From assembly GCA_000611775.1 (NCBI GenBank), contig KK106984.1, forward strand, positions 2,915,506 to 2,979,505: a stretch of DNA of 64,000 bases. Direction: 5' to 3'. Positions within the stretch are counted from its first letter, which is position 1. Each line of letters starts with the position of its first letter. The position numbers and the translations under genes are program-made. Shown here piece after piece: positions 32,993 to 44,104 of the stretch. The notes under the pieces were generated by a model. The model searched no databases, had not been told where the DNA came from, and saw only the letters and a list, made by a program, of their open reading frames with translations. This stretch comes from Umbilicaria muhlenbergii (lineage: Eukaryota; Ascomycota; Lecanoromycetes; Umbilicariales; Umbilicariaceae).

Positions 32993-33748
32993 ATGCCCGG
33001 AAGAATGGCCGAGGGCCCCGACCTCGACCCCGACCTCCCTCACGCGACCAACACCTCCGCTTACCACCACCACCACCACCAATCCACCACTCCTCAAACC
33101 TCCATCCCCTCCAAAGACCTTCTGAACCCCCACCCCTCCCCCACCGCCCTCCAATCCCACGTCCTCTTCTGGGACCGCGACGCCGACAACATCATCACCC
33201 CCCACGACGTCTACACCGGCTTCCGCTCCCTCGGCTTCAGCGTCCCCTTCTCCCTCGGCTCCCTCCTCATCCCCCTCTTCTTCTCCTACCCGACCCGCCT
33301 CGCCCACTCTTGGTTCCCGGACCCGCTCTTCCGCATCTATGTCGATAGTATCCACAAGGCGAAACACGGCTCTGACACGGGCATCTACGACAACGATGGC
33401 CGCTTCCGCCCGCTGCTGTTTGAGGAGATGTTCGAGAAGTTCGATGGGAGTCGGGTGGGCGGGTTGAGCTATGAGGAGTTGGGGAGGCTGATTGCGAAGG
33501 ATCGGTGCGCGGCGGATCCGGCGGGGTGGAGCTTTGCGTTCATGGAGTGGTGGACTACCTGGTTGTTGCTGCAGAGGGAGGGCAGGGTGTGGAAGGAGGA
33601 TCTTAGGCAGTGTTATGATGGGAGTCTCTTTTGGCGCATACGCGAGGAGAGGAGGGGGCCCAAGGGCTGGAGGCAGGGGTATGGGTGGAGGGATTTTGTG
33701 AGGAGTTGCGGCTATGGGGGGACGTGGAAGGAATGGAAGGTTGGGTAG
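32993..33748 (+). CDS. Caleosin (calcium-binding, lipid-droplet peroxygenase family)
   Basis: This is a single-exon protein of 251 residues from MPGRMAEGP; Mets at 32,933 and 33,005 are alternatives. The EF-hand is DRDADNIITPHDVYTGF; the hydrophobic proline-knot segment is LGSLLIPLFFSYPT; conserved blocks FPDPLFRIYVDSIHKAKHGS, FRPLLFEEMFEKFD and the C-terminal kinase-site-bearing part follow. Caleosins embed in lipid-droplet or ER membranes; the plant enzymes use two heme-ligating His in a peroxygenase reaction. One His lies in the EF-hand region (PHDVY) and one in SIHKAKHG here, consistent with that. The first 60 residues include a run of five His, unusual but low in complexity. Divergent to the methyltransferase gene. 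Confidence 0.9.
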   Translation: MPGRMAEGPDLDPDLPHATNTSAYHHHHHQSTTPQTSIPSKDLLNPHPSPTALQSHVLFWDRDADNIITPHDVYTGFRSLGFSVPFSLGSLLIPLFFSYPTRLAHSWFPDPLFRIYVDSIHKAKHGSDTGIYDNDGRFRPLLFEEMFEKFDGSRVGGLSYEELGRLIAKDRCAADPAGWSFAFMEWWTTWLLLQREGRVWKEDLRQCYDGSLFWRIREERRGPKGWRQGYGWRDFVRSCGYGGTWKEWKVG

Positions 33749-34240
33749 AGGGGTTGGAATGGGGAGCTTTGACAACGTTGATGAATGTCATCATGCAAAA
33801 CCAGATCGCAGTGGGCCGCCTACCTGATGCAGAATGTAGCTGTGCCGGTACACGTACAAAGGATCTGTATACTTGCCACCTGACGAAAGCCAGATCTCTC
33901 TATAGCGGCCATTGGCGGCGCTCTCTGGAGGTTATAGGATCAACCCGGTAGCCTACATCCTCCCTACCGCTGCCTCTCCCGCTCAGGTGCTCTCACGCTA
34001 CGTGGCACAGGCCGTTGAGGTAGATCAGACTGGACTGACCCCAAGGTGTTTGATTTTACCTGACCGGCATAATCAGACATAAGCTGTGCATACAAACTTG
34101 AGATTATGCACAAAGGATTGGCAGGCAACCTTGCAGTAAAGGAAGTTGGCAGAGCACCCCGTACGCAAAAGCTGAGTTATGTATGTTATTTTGGGGCACC
34201 TCCGTATTGTCTCCGGGAAGGAGATGGTAGAGACATTCTA
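33749..34240. other. Intergenic region, nothing recognised
   Basis: This is the spacer between the convergent caleosin and Ser/Thr-rich protein genes. No gene or repeat was seen. Confidence 0.4.
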
Positions 34241-35565
34241 CTATATCTCTACTTGGAGGAGGAGCACACCAATCATGCCAAATAGACCGAGAAGCTTCGT
34301 TCCATACCATTTGCCAAGCCCTGAGCTTCTGCCTGTGTTTTGCGTCGTACCGCTTTTGCTCGACGTTGTCGATGCAGGAACACTCGAAGTTGATGAAGGA
34401 CCCGTCCCGCTGGTAATTGCCCCTCCGGGTCCAGTTACGCTGGTTTCTGGGCTAGAAACGCTATTCGAAGCACTGGAGGTGCTAATATCGCTCGCAACCG
34501 CCGTGGTTAATACTACAACGGTCGACGGAACCATTGAGGTCGAGGGAGTCGTTGTAGGTTGCACGGTAGTCGAGGGCGAGGGTGAAGCTTGCGTGGTTAT
34601 CGAGGATATGGTCGGAAATATCTTGGTGGGAGCGGATGTGGACGTCGATTCACTGGCAACATTATTTTGTAGGGCCGCATAAGAGGTGGAGTGCGTGTAC
34701 GAGGTCCTCAGGGGCCCGTTCGCTACCGTTAAGAAAGCAGGAGCTCCGGAATAGCTGACTGGGATGCAACTGGCGAAGGCTGAGATCGTCGGAAATAGAC
34801 CCAGGAATGTCTCAGCCTCGGCGGTGCCGAATGGTACGTCGCTGAAACTTGAAGTGGGCACGGGCGTCCCGGTATACGGCTCAGGATATGCAGATGTAGG
34901 GTACGTAGTCATTGAAGTAAACGGAACAGGTAATCCTGTGCTCGCTACTGTGTTCAAAGTTGGTGATGTGGTGCATATGGTTCCGCCTGTGGAATCGGTG
35001 GTTTGGTATGGGCCTTGTACGCTCCATGCACCCCACCATATAAGAGCAGTCGGCGATGTACTGGATGTATTAGTTCCACAAGAGGGTAAAGAGCGAGGGC
35101 CGCATACACTACAGTGGTAAAGATGAAATCCCCGGCCGTCGACGTCGTTACCGGACTACCGTTACCGACAGTGATGGTGAACGACGTCACTGCTGGACGA
35201 TCATTGGGTAGAATGAGCCCCGTCTCCGCCGACATGGTTTGCGTACTTGTGATATTGGTGCTATTGTCGATGGTCACCAAGACTGGAGCTACAACTGTGA
35301 CATTGTCGTATGAGCCGTCTGGCTGGGTCGATTCGTTCCAGGCTACTAGGTAGGGAAAGAATACAATCTGGCAGGTCCCACAGCTTCCGGTTGTATTGCC
35401 ATCTGCCCTAGGAAAATTCCCGAATAGATCTGAAGGTATAAAAATTAATCGGAGACGACTGAATAGTAAGTGTGACACTAGGTGGAACTGCTTACCATAT
35501 TGTGAAGAGGCAGTAACCGAGAATAGCAGAGGCGCGAAGGCGAGAGAGATGAAAGAAAGCATCAT
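34241..35565 (-). CDS. Ser/Thr-rich secreted glycoprotein, probably GPI-anchored
   Basis: Three exons, 35565-35496, 35429-35108 and 35060-34241, give 403 residues. Intron 2 (35,061-35,107) has the branch AACTAATA and places the frame so that SPTALIWWGAWSVQGPYQTT follows. The N-terminus MMLSFISLAFAPLLFSVTAS is a clear signal peptide. The ectodomain has a few Cys (GSCGTCQIVFF) and many sequons (NVT, NST, NIT). The second half is a long Ser/Thr/Pro stalk as in fungal cell-wall proteins. The C-terminus ends with a hydrophobic stretch (LLGLFGMIGVLLLQVEI), fitting a GPI signal, with Ser/Gly before it as omega sites. No enzymatic domain was recognised; a wall or surface role is inferred. Confidence 0.75.
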
Positions 35566-35819
35566 GTTGCGTATAATGATATAAAACAGAGGGCGTTCTT
35601 TGCCTTTCGAAAATGTTCGGAGGCAATAGAGGAACTCAAGTATTTGTGCGGTACATGACAGTGAGGGAGGACAAGGGTAGAACAGGCATTATCAGCCACG
35701 GCTGGCAGCCATAGGCCAGTTTTCTGCCTCAATCGCAAGGCTGCACGATCAAAGAACTGAAGATGACCTATCCGTAACTGCAAGCCTGATGCACCTCAAG
35801 CGACGAGGCTTCTTGCATA
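35566..35819. other. Upstream region of the glycoprotein gene
   Basis: No gene seen. A minus-strand frame at 35,562-35,783 is not supported by any family resemblance. Confidence 0.4.
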
Positions 35820-35827
35820 GGTGAGAC

Positions 35828-36191
35828 CAGTGTTCCTAATAGCCTAGACCGGGCTAGCCTGTGGGCTAGCCCGGCTAGTTAGACCAGCCTAGACGGCTCC
35901 TGTCAGCGGGCTAGACTGAATTGCCAGTGGTCTAGCCGGTCTAGCTAGCCCTGACAGATTCTCAGAGTGCCTCATGAGGCTGAGGTGTAAGGCTGAAATG
36001 TCGCTTCACTTAGTCTATGTAGGCAGATATTTAGTTTAACCTTCTCTATCAGGCCTAAGGTAGCCTTATACCCCCTGCTGGTCTAACTAGACTGTTATAC
36101 GGGCTAGCCTAGCCTAGACCGAGCTCTTCACGGGCTAGCCTAGCCTAGACCGAGGCTCGGTCTAGGCTAGGCTAGGCTATTAGGAACACTG
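35828..36191. mobile_element. hAT-type MITE, 364 bp, with 8-bp target duplication
   Basis: The element starts CAGTGTTCCTAATAGCCTAG and ends with its inverted complement. Perfect 8-bp direct repeats GGTGAGAC flank it (35,820-35,827 and 36,192-36,199). The CAGTG terminus and the 8-bp duplication are hAT hallmarks. The inside has no coding capacity and is full of GGCTAGCC/CTAGACC-type palindromic units near both ends, likely transposase sites. Little mutation of the arms and a perfect duplication suggest a fairly recent insertion. The 7-kb hAT at 45.6 kb has different terminal sequence, so it is not an obvious parent. Confidence 0.92.
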
Positions 36192-36199
36192 GGTGAGAC

Positions 36200-37819
36200 A
36201 GTTTGACAAGAATAACAACTGATCAGCAAGTAGGAAGCCTAACTCCGCCACTGAAGCTAGCAATTCTCTATTGGAATGAACCTCTCTCCACGCCCCGGCG
36301 GGAGACAGAGAAGCAGAAGCAGTGGATGATATAATAGGATTTCACTATTTTCTCTCTTTGACCTGGTGGCTGCCCTGAAAGTTCGCCTTGGGTCGCTGCG
36401 GCTTGCCATTGTATGCAAGCGGTGTTCGAGTCAGAGTGGACATTCATAGGAAACTTTGCAGAGCAGGGTTTCGGAGGCCCAATCGCCTTGTAAGTGGCAG
36501 CCATGGCCATCACGACGGTCGTTCGGTAGGCTCAGCCTCGCGCGGCTGCGCCCTATGGATGATAGATGCGTAAGAAGCAGGAAAGAGGGGAAAGGTTATC
36601 TCTTAATTGAAACTGTCTGCGAGCATTATTCGGTTGGTTCTACGTTGCAGCAAAGGAATCAAAGTTGCCCTCTACTAGAAGATGTTGTCCAAGGATGTGC
36701 CTCCACGATAAGGCTAAGGTAGCTTACTCTTGCCAATCCTGGCATAGCGCTTAGTGGGCGGCGGAGAAAATGTGTTGATGCCGCAACGCAAGCGAGCTGG
36801 ACGACTGCCGCGGGCATCTGCTTGATGTTGTGGCTGCTGCGTCCACTCACTTCCCTCGTCTTCGTTTCAACCATAGCCCATGATCGGCTCAGCATATTGG
36901 GACTTGGTTCGAGGTGAACGGGTCTCGGATAGATGAAGCGTGGGCTCCATGGTCGGACAATCCCACTATGATCGGAGAATAGGCGTCAACGCAGCGGGCC
37001 CGCGCATACGGCTTGCTCAACCTTGGAGGACGATAGATCAATGGAATAGAACCATGTATCGCTCTCTCGTCATCGCCGGGATGGAAAATCATGCATGTTC
37101 TCGACATTGCCTGCCCTGCATGTAGCCTTCGAAGGCGGAAAGGCCTTGGTCTCATCGTCAGCGCCCTCGGCGGCGGCGATGGCATCTCAAATCAATCAGG
37201 CTATTGCGTTCCATGATTCAGAGCTAGCGTTGTTTAAATTTACATGCGGCTTTGGTGCGCATGCTCTTGTTGCAGATATTGGTTCCGAAGTCATGTCTTG
37301 CTTTCAATCCTCTGAGATTTCGATCTTTCCCATATCTCTACCGAACGTGGGTCTTGCAGCAATTACTGGAGGGACCAGCGCCAATACAAATCCTTGGACT
37401 TTAGTTGACGTCGAGGTTTTGCGTCTGTGCGACAAGATGGACATCTTTGTGTCTTAGCCGTTGGCCCGCAAAATCCTGTTGCTAGTCTCTCTCTTCTATA
37501 CAGGGAGTGTTCATGCTGGTAATAGCGCAAATACCACTATGATACCAGCCTCATTCGTCCTGGCATCAAGTCAGAAATGATAGGATTGATGATACCATGC
37601 TACTGCTAACCATTTCATAGGGATGGAAACAATGGCTTGTGGTCACCCTCTGCTGTCCAGGTTGGAATGCCGCTCCAAGATGTTTGAGCCCTGATCTCCA
37701 GCTCCGCACCTACTCCCTGGGTTGTGCTGCCGGAAGGGGTGCACTGATCCAAGATTCAAGCACTTGGCCCTACATCTAGAGGCTACGTCGTCAATCAAAA
37801 TGGATCTTCAACATGGAAA
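36200..37819. other. Gene-poor region with decayed sequence
   Basis: No complete gene could be supported. A plus-strand scrap near 36,413-36,492 (AVFESEWTFIGNFAEQGFGG, then a GTAAG) reads like protein but has no partner exons. A 120-codon frame at 37,095-37,457 has no family resemblance. Confidence 0.4.
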
Positions 37820-38638
37820 GACCCGGCCTGTCCGTAGATATCGCTCTACCCTACACCAGCCTCGGTGTGGTCGCAGGCTTCTATTTTTGTTGGCGGAGAT
37901 AACGGGAACGTGAGCGCTACGTCCAATAATTTATCCCTTAGAAGAAACAGCAAAATCAACTCAGTACACTCTGGATCGGACTGTCCTCCGAGAGGCGTGA
38001 GCTTTGACAAGCCTCGAACATATGTAATGATATCAAGGGACTAATTCGAGTTGTATATAGCAGCTATTTGACCGTAAATTACGGCCGCGCCCACTCCTCC
38101 ATCTCCCACACTGGCTACGCTAACACAGATTTCCATTTTACCACCGAGCTAGGTCCTTTTCGCTGCCACCCAAAAACATCGGCATAAGTACTGGAGCTCT
38201 AGCAGGCATCATAATAGGCACCATCGTCGTCTTCGCCGTCACAGTAGCCATGATCTACCTCTTCGTCCGGAACGAAGAGCCGCTGCCCGGCAAAAGACCG
38301 ATTTTGCCGCCGTAGAAGGCTTGATGTATACCGCGCCCAATCCGCCAGAGATTGACGACAAGCCTGAGCCAGCTGCAGCCGCTACTGTGGCTGCGAAGCC
38401 AGAGCTTGAATCTCCTCCCCCGCAACCTTCATCCCGATTATTCGGATTGAGAGGCTCACCCAAGCCCTCGCAGCTCTCGCCGGTGGCGAGGCGCCGGCCG
38501 AGATGTATTCTCCGCGCTCGTCGGGACGGAGTAGGTCCTGGGACTCGAGGAGATCGCCCGTGCATGAGCCGTTGGAGATGGAGGTTGGGAGGGCGGAGCT
38601 GGGTGCGGGGAAGATTGAGGATCAGGTAGCGGAGAGAT
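37820..38638 (+). pseudogene. Decayed single-pass membrane protein gene
   Basis: A membrane anchor is clear at 38,181-38,262: LAGIIIGTIVVFAVTVAMIY followed by a basic residue. Upstream scraps include ASIFVGGDNGNVSA (about 37,876), which recalls a beta-propeller or kelch-type ectodomain. Downstream the cytoplasmic tail is split over frames: GLMYTAPNPPEIDDKPEP, then GGEAPAEMYSPRSSGRSRSW, ending at a stop near 38,638. A stop directly after ILPP and at least two frame changes show it is not intact. Fungal kelch-domain membrane proteins have this order (ectodomain, helix, Pro/Ser tail), but the ectodomain is too decayed to be sure. Confidence 0.5.
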
Positions 38639-39860
38639 GAGATTGTCGGACTGGGCATTGCTGACTGAACGTATGTAGCGCTGAGTACCACGTGCCCCAT
38701 GTTTAGAGCCGTATAAAAGTACGTGACTAAATACTGTCATAGTGTCTCTAATCGTCCACTGCAATGGCACGCCGGATCGACGTGAGAATGCAAGCTATCG
38801 AGGCCGTTGCACCGCAATCTACGATCTTGAGTCCGCAGAAGTTGGGCCATTGCTTCGAGCGACCTGGGCCAGGCAATCTCTTGGTGAAATTCGCCCCCCG
38901 ATTGCATTGTCTGGTACTAGTAATTTCTTCAGTGCCGTGAGCTCCCCATCGGACCACATATTATCTCTGGATTCCTCAAGGTAAGGCAATGCGCATGCCA
39001 GTGAACAATGCAAAGCGGCTGCATCCCAAGGATCTCCGAACATTGCCAAGCCTTAGCCCGGACCGCTGTGGCTTTGTGGCTTTGTTCTAACGTCAAGTGA
39101 GCTGGCGGAGTTGGCTTCTGGGGCTCCTTTGTGAGCATCGCTACCTTACCCTACTCTTAAGGATATGTACGTACGCAATGGGACAGCTACTGCCGTTGTG
39201 AAACCATGTTCGTATGGAGATAAAATATGTCCACATCGAGGTAATGCCTAATCTCCGCAGAACGGCGCGGGTATAAGTCCAATGATGCGAGCATGCAATG
39301 TTGATCTACCTGAGCCTGCACCGTGCTCTTACACTCACGCGGAGCAACTGACTCAGGGAAAGCTCCAAGCGTGGGGGAGAAAGATTGATCTTTGAAGAGT
39401 ATTAGCCTCAGGAAGCTGCTGCAAGGCAGAGAAGATGGAGATTTGTCCAGTCATGCACTGACGTCTCTCAGCCTCAGCACCATGTCCTGATGTCACAGGT
39501 TATATTTCAATCGGCGGTCTCTGCTCTTGATTCGTAATTGGAATTATTGCAGCTAATTATAACTATTTAACATGATGCTGAACCTTTTCTGCTCATCTAG
39601 CCCTAGGTAATGCATTATGACGCCTCATCACTAGGTACCTTATCTTATCTTCGCACAGCTTTGGGGGGAATATATAACCCGACATTCACTATTTCTTAAT
39701 GACGCCCGCTTGCCACTGACATTCAGTCTCGCGTACCCTCATCCTAGATTAGACGGGAATCTTCAAGTGAGCGATAAACGCAGTCCCGCGTTGTTAACCG
39801 CAGATTTTTCACGTGAGTGCGTACGCGTGCTGGTAACCCTTGTACATGCCGCGCTCTATG
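38639..39860. other. Intergenic region, nothing recognised
   Basis: No gene is supported on either strand. Short frames have no family resemblance. A TATATAA-like box near 39,671 may belong to the following TmpA-like gene. Confidence 0.4.
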
Positions 39861-39869
39861 CTAATGTAG

Positions 39870-41840
39870 AGGACAGGATCAAATCACGAAGCATTCCTCA
39901 CTACAACACTGAATTTCTTTCTCACCACCTGCATCCCCGTTGCTACCAGCGCGCCCTTAGACGACCGGACAGTAAAGCTGCGTTCCATCCTCAAACAATG
40001 CCAGTCACAGTGCCACTGTGGTCAACTGTCGGAAATGGCTGGGAATGCCTTGCACGCTCTAGGTTGGAGAGAACCTACACCGGCACCTTTACCCTGCGCA
40101 ACGTACAGGCTTTGGGCTATACAACCGCAGTCTCATCCGTAGAAGGACCTTGTGAGTTTCAATTCTAACGATCTCCTCTTTACCAGGCCCTAAAGCTGAC
40201 TGCTAAGCAAACTTCGCTGCCACGCCTAATTCATCAACCTAGACCGACTCAGGACATTGCCTTCGAAAACGGTGATATCACTGATGAGCCGGTGCTCTCC
40301 GAGCTGCTCAACCACAAAGTGGACAAACTCGCGAGTAAGATCCCAATTGCCCCTGCCTTCGGAGAATTGTCCCCAGATAAGGTCAATGATGCACGCGCCC
40401 TTCCTGAGAAGCATGGCTCGCGGTCCTCCCGGCACTTGACCTTATCATTCTTCACCATCTATCGGCAAATATTCGCGCTTATACTCACTGTGAACATTGC
40501 GGGCCTTGTTACACTTCTTGCAATCCGAGATAATGACTATTCAGTCGCGACATTAGCAAATGTCGCCGACGCTACCGCTGTCAATGTTATGTTGAATTTA
40601 TTCAACGGATTGACTAGAGTTCGATTGCTACGAAAAGTGGTGCGAATATATAGAGGGGGGATGCCAAGCCACTAAGCAGGCGACAGTGAAAACTCAACAT
40701 GTTATGGTCGCGGTTCTCATCCGACACGAGCACATCATCAATTTCCTCTTCATTACTGTCTGCTTTATATCAAAATTCACCCCTCTCTTCGTTCGAAAGA
40801 GCATCGCTAAGATCTATCATCTGGGAGGTCTCCATAGAGGCTGTGGTGTTGCGGCTTTCATCTGGTACATGATGTTCACGATTATAGCAACTGTTCAATT
40901 CGCCAAGAGAAATGCACAGCTTACCGAGAAACCGGCGATGGTTGCTATCGCATACGTCCTAGTTGCCCTTCTGTTTGGCGTCATCTTGTCTGCACTACCA
41001 CGACTTCGCCGCAACGCTCATAACCACTTTGAGGCAGTGCATCGCTTTGCCGGCTGGACTGCTTTGGCTTTCTCCTGGGTACAGATAATGGTAGTTTCCT
41101 AGACATTACGGGGACCACAGGAAAGCATATCTGTAAGATACCTCCTTGCTCAGCGCCCAGCCTTTTGGTTCTTGATGGTTACCACCGGTAGCATTATCTA
41201 TCCATGGCTGCGGCTGCGCAAGGTCCGGATTCGGCCAGAATACCTTTCTGGGCATGCGGTACGCTTGCACTTCAACTACGATGTTCCAGGTCTCTGTCTC
41301 GCGATACGGGTCACCGACAATCCATTAAAGGAATGGCACGCATTCGCAACCATTCCTGGACCCAATGGCAATGGGTTTTCCATCATCATGTCGGATGCAG
41401 GGGATTGGACAAATCGATTGATACAGCAGCCACCGACTGAGCTCTGGATCCGTGGCGCTCCTACGACGAGGTTCCTCCGCTGCGCAACGATGTTCAGCCG
41501 TATCATTTTGGTCGCGACTGGCTCCGGCATTGGTCCAGCTCTTTCGCTGCTTGTGGGAAGGCCGGATCAGCATTGTCGAATCCTGTGGTCCACTCGTACT
41601 CCCGAAGTGACGTACGGAGAGGAAATCGTTCGCGCCATACATCAAGCCGACCAATATGCTGTCATTATCGATACCGATACAACTGGACGACCGGACATGG
41701 TCGCTTTGACCTACCGACTTTATATGGAATATGAAGCCGAGGCCGTGTTTGTTATTTCGAACCCTAGGTTGACGCGCAAGGTGGTTTATGGGATGGAGAG
41801 TAGGGGCATCCCGGCGTTTGGTTCCATTTGGGATTCTTGA
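39870..41840 (+). pseudogene. TmpA-like integral membrane flavoprotein gene, interrupted
   Basis: The order of parts matches fungal TmpA-type proteins, which resemble ferric reductases and signal sporulation in Aspergillus. An N-terminal exon starts around 39,870 (LDDRTVKLRSILKQCQ) and splices at ~40,150/40,243 (donor GTGAGT, acceptor CCTAG). Next come SFFTIYRQIFALILTVNIAG, LIRHEHIINFLFITVCF and AKIYHLGGLHRGCGVAA, with heme-side His residues, then LPRLRRNAHNHFEAVHRF and a ferredoxin-reductase half ending RIILVATGSGIGPALSLLVG and IPAFGSIWDS. Two defects: a 108-bp insertion at 40,591-40,698 that may be spliced out in frame, and an in-frame TAG at 41,100-41,102 where no intron fits. If the TAG is real, the product lacks the NAD(P)H half. 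It could also be a sequencing error. Confidence 0.65.
40591..40698. mobile_element. 108-bp MITE-like insertion in the TmpA-like gene
   Basis: The segment starts GTTGAATTTATTCA and ends TGAAAACTCAAC, its approximate inverse, and is flanked by direct repeats ATGTTAT (40,584-40,590 and 40,699-40,705; 8 bases if a shared G is counted). Removing it with one repeat restores the conserved run AVN-VMVAVLIRHEH. It contains a possible intron (GTTATG at 40,586 to AAGCAG at 40,679) that would keep the frame and leave seven extra residues. No coding capacity. Confidence 0.6.
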
Positions 41841-42696
41841 TCCGGGGATATATCAAGGTGGAGAAAAATCCAGCTCCTCAGGAAACGCGTCGCAAGAGGG
41901 CAGACCTTTCCACAACTGCATGTAATAAGAAATCATTCTGTTCCTCCAGTCAATACATAAAGAGGTCAGATTAATGTAATACTTTATAATCAGTGTGCGT
42001 TCACCTTGCGAGTTGCGCATGGCACACGGCTCAATGTCGTGCTTGCAGCTAGCGTATGTTTGCCCTTCTCGCACTTGCCAGCAAAGGGAACACACAGATC
42101 GACTGTTATCCACGAGATTCGACATTTTAGATTCGCGAAACTTGGTTGCCGATGCAATGTCGAGGCAGAACTTTATGTTCGGTTGTGCAAGATCCTGCGT
42201 AGCTGTTTGCGGCTTTCTTTGTCCTTGTTGCAATGGAAATAGTGTCTCATTGAGCGTTGCGAATTATCTGTGTTGTTGACACCAACTGGCTTCGCAAGCC
42301 GCATGCAGCTTTCTTTATTAAAACCCTGAAGTTGGGCTCCGCTCTCACTCTGTCTGATTCCATCTGTTCCTTGATGCAGCTGGACGATTATATGGTTTCG
42401 ATGGCCTTCTGCTATCGAGGACACGATAGAGGAACCAACCCTTGACGTTGCATTTCTAATAGTGTCATTGTTTCTTTGTTATCGCCTTTGTCCACAATGG
42501 TAAGGGAACAATGCCTTTGTATACTTTCTTTCACTGTTAACTCCGCTTTTCTATAATAAGGTCCCTCGGTACAATTTAGATCATCACTTCCCAGTCACCT
42601 CTCTAACCCACACCAACAGCCAAATCACAAACTCATTTCGACTAATCACCGAAGCTACTCTCTCACTCAGGCCAGCCTCAAAAAGAGCACCCAATC
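41841..42696. other. Intergenic region, nothing recognised
   Basis: No gene is supported; the several short frames overlap one another on both strands. The last 150 bases are pyrimidine-rich (CACCTCTCTAACCCACACC) and probably form the leader of the small gene at 42,697. Confidence 0.4.
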
Positions 42697-42873
42697 ATGG
42701 CGCCCAGTCGTCCCAACATGTGGTCCTGCTGCTGCTGCGACTACCAGAACTACGGCGACACGGTCTACTGTAGACAATGTGGGCACAACACATTGGGCTG
42801 CGATGAGTGTTTCTCGTACTTTCGCGCGGTCGGGGCTAAGCTGAGGGGGTTCTTTTGCGGGCGCGGGAATTGA
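42697..42873 (+). CDS. 58-residue RanBP2-type zinc-finger protein
   Basis: This is a single-exon small protein beginning MAPSRPNMWSCCCCDYQNYG. It contains W-x-C-x2-C-x3-N-x6-C-x2-C exactly, the RanBP2/NZF zinc-finger consensus (Trp 9; Cys 11, 14, 25 and 28), followed by a further C-x2-C (GCDECF). Many ascomycetes encode short proteins that start RPNMW and carry one such finger. The fold binds ubiquitin or single-stranded RNA in other proteins; the role here is unknown. The upstream sequence is pyrimidine-rich, as expected for a fungal leader. Composition is GC-rich and unlike the adjacent island. Confidence 0.75.
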   Translation: MAPSRPNMWSCCCCDYQNYGDTVYCRQCGHNTLGCDECFSYFRAVGAKLRGFFCGRGN

Positions 42874-43801
42874 GTAGGTGGTGCATTGAGGGAGTGGAGA
42901 AGAAAGGAGATGGTGGCGCTGGAATTGGGGGGTGTATATAGGGGGGAGGTTTCTTAATATTGTTGCTCCTTGAATATATATATATATGCGGGCATACTTT
43001 TGTGAATCACATCAGCTCCCTTTTGAACTGTGACTGTAACGTAGTGGAGAGCAGTTGTAGGAACAAAATAAGTGGAAATCCCTAGTTGCCATTCCCCTTC
43101 ATAATTAACACCGAAAATAATGTTTGCAAAAACTTAGTAAAGTTATAGAAATCCATGGCTTATGTCGCCTTTCGGTTTAAACAGCCCATAAAACCCGAGA
43201 TGCTACGTATGTAGATGAGAAGAACTACTGCGTTACTGATTGAACGCTGAGAGGAAAGCCGACACGGCGGCAGGAAGTAGCTTTGAAACTTCGCTGTGCC
43301 ATCCTTGGCCGCAGCTAGGAGGTTAGTACTCAGCTGGGCGGCGAAAGAGTACTGCAACATTAGAGGGCAACTCCCGGAGTTATTGACGCGAGCCACAGCG
43401 GCTTAGATCCTGAAGAAACTTCCGAAGCCGGGACAGATAGGGGCAGCAATATCTAAACCTCTGTGTCAGCGCCATACGATCTTTCGTTGCGAGTTACTCT
43501 ATATATCATTACTAACTGCATAGATGTAACTGTGATGTTCACTTCTTTAGTTGTATTTAATAGCGGCAAATATCCCCCGAGTACCCCCTTTTTTTTTTTC
43601 TTTCCGGGGAGTACCCCTGAATTAAACCCCGCTGTCACTGCCGCTAGTTCATGAAGCCTGCACTTGATAAACTCTCATTTCCCTCAACCCTTTCATTTTT
43701 CACTAAACTCACCTTCCTACCGTAAACCAAGCTTCTAGAATAACCTCAGTTGACAGTCACAATATGTCTTGCAACCTCAAATGTCTCAATTGCTGTGGGA
43801 A
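42874..43801. other. Border region before the transposon island
   Basis: No gene is supported. A TATA microsatellite lies near 42,977 and a T run near 43,590. Composition shifts towards AT near 43,640, ahead of the LTR. Confidence 0.4.
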
Positions 43802-44104
43802 TGTCAGGGCCACCATATATATAGTACGACAGTACGACACTATGGTACGACACTATGGTACGACACTATAGTACGACACTATGGTACGACACTATAGCTT
43901 AGATATGATGACTCAGCGCCTAGCGCCTTGGCATCAAGTGAAAACTCTTTGCAAACAGGTGCAGAAACCTGCTTCCTCAGTGATCAGTTTTGCCACTGAA
44001 TAAAAGACGTATAACCATTGCATTGACCTCATCATGACTATATTGCCTATGACACCCTGTTCAAACATCACTATGACACTCTGTTGTACACCTCACCTCT
44101 TACA
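43802..44104 (+). repeat. Left LTR of the chromovirus
   Basis: It begins TGTCAGGGCCACC and ends CTCTTACA (TG...CA ends). The 5' third holds about five tandem 13-base units of the type TACGACACTATGG. It matches 58,476-58,769 over its whole length. The outer half keeps CpG; the inner half has lost it. Confidence 0.92.
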
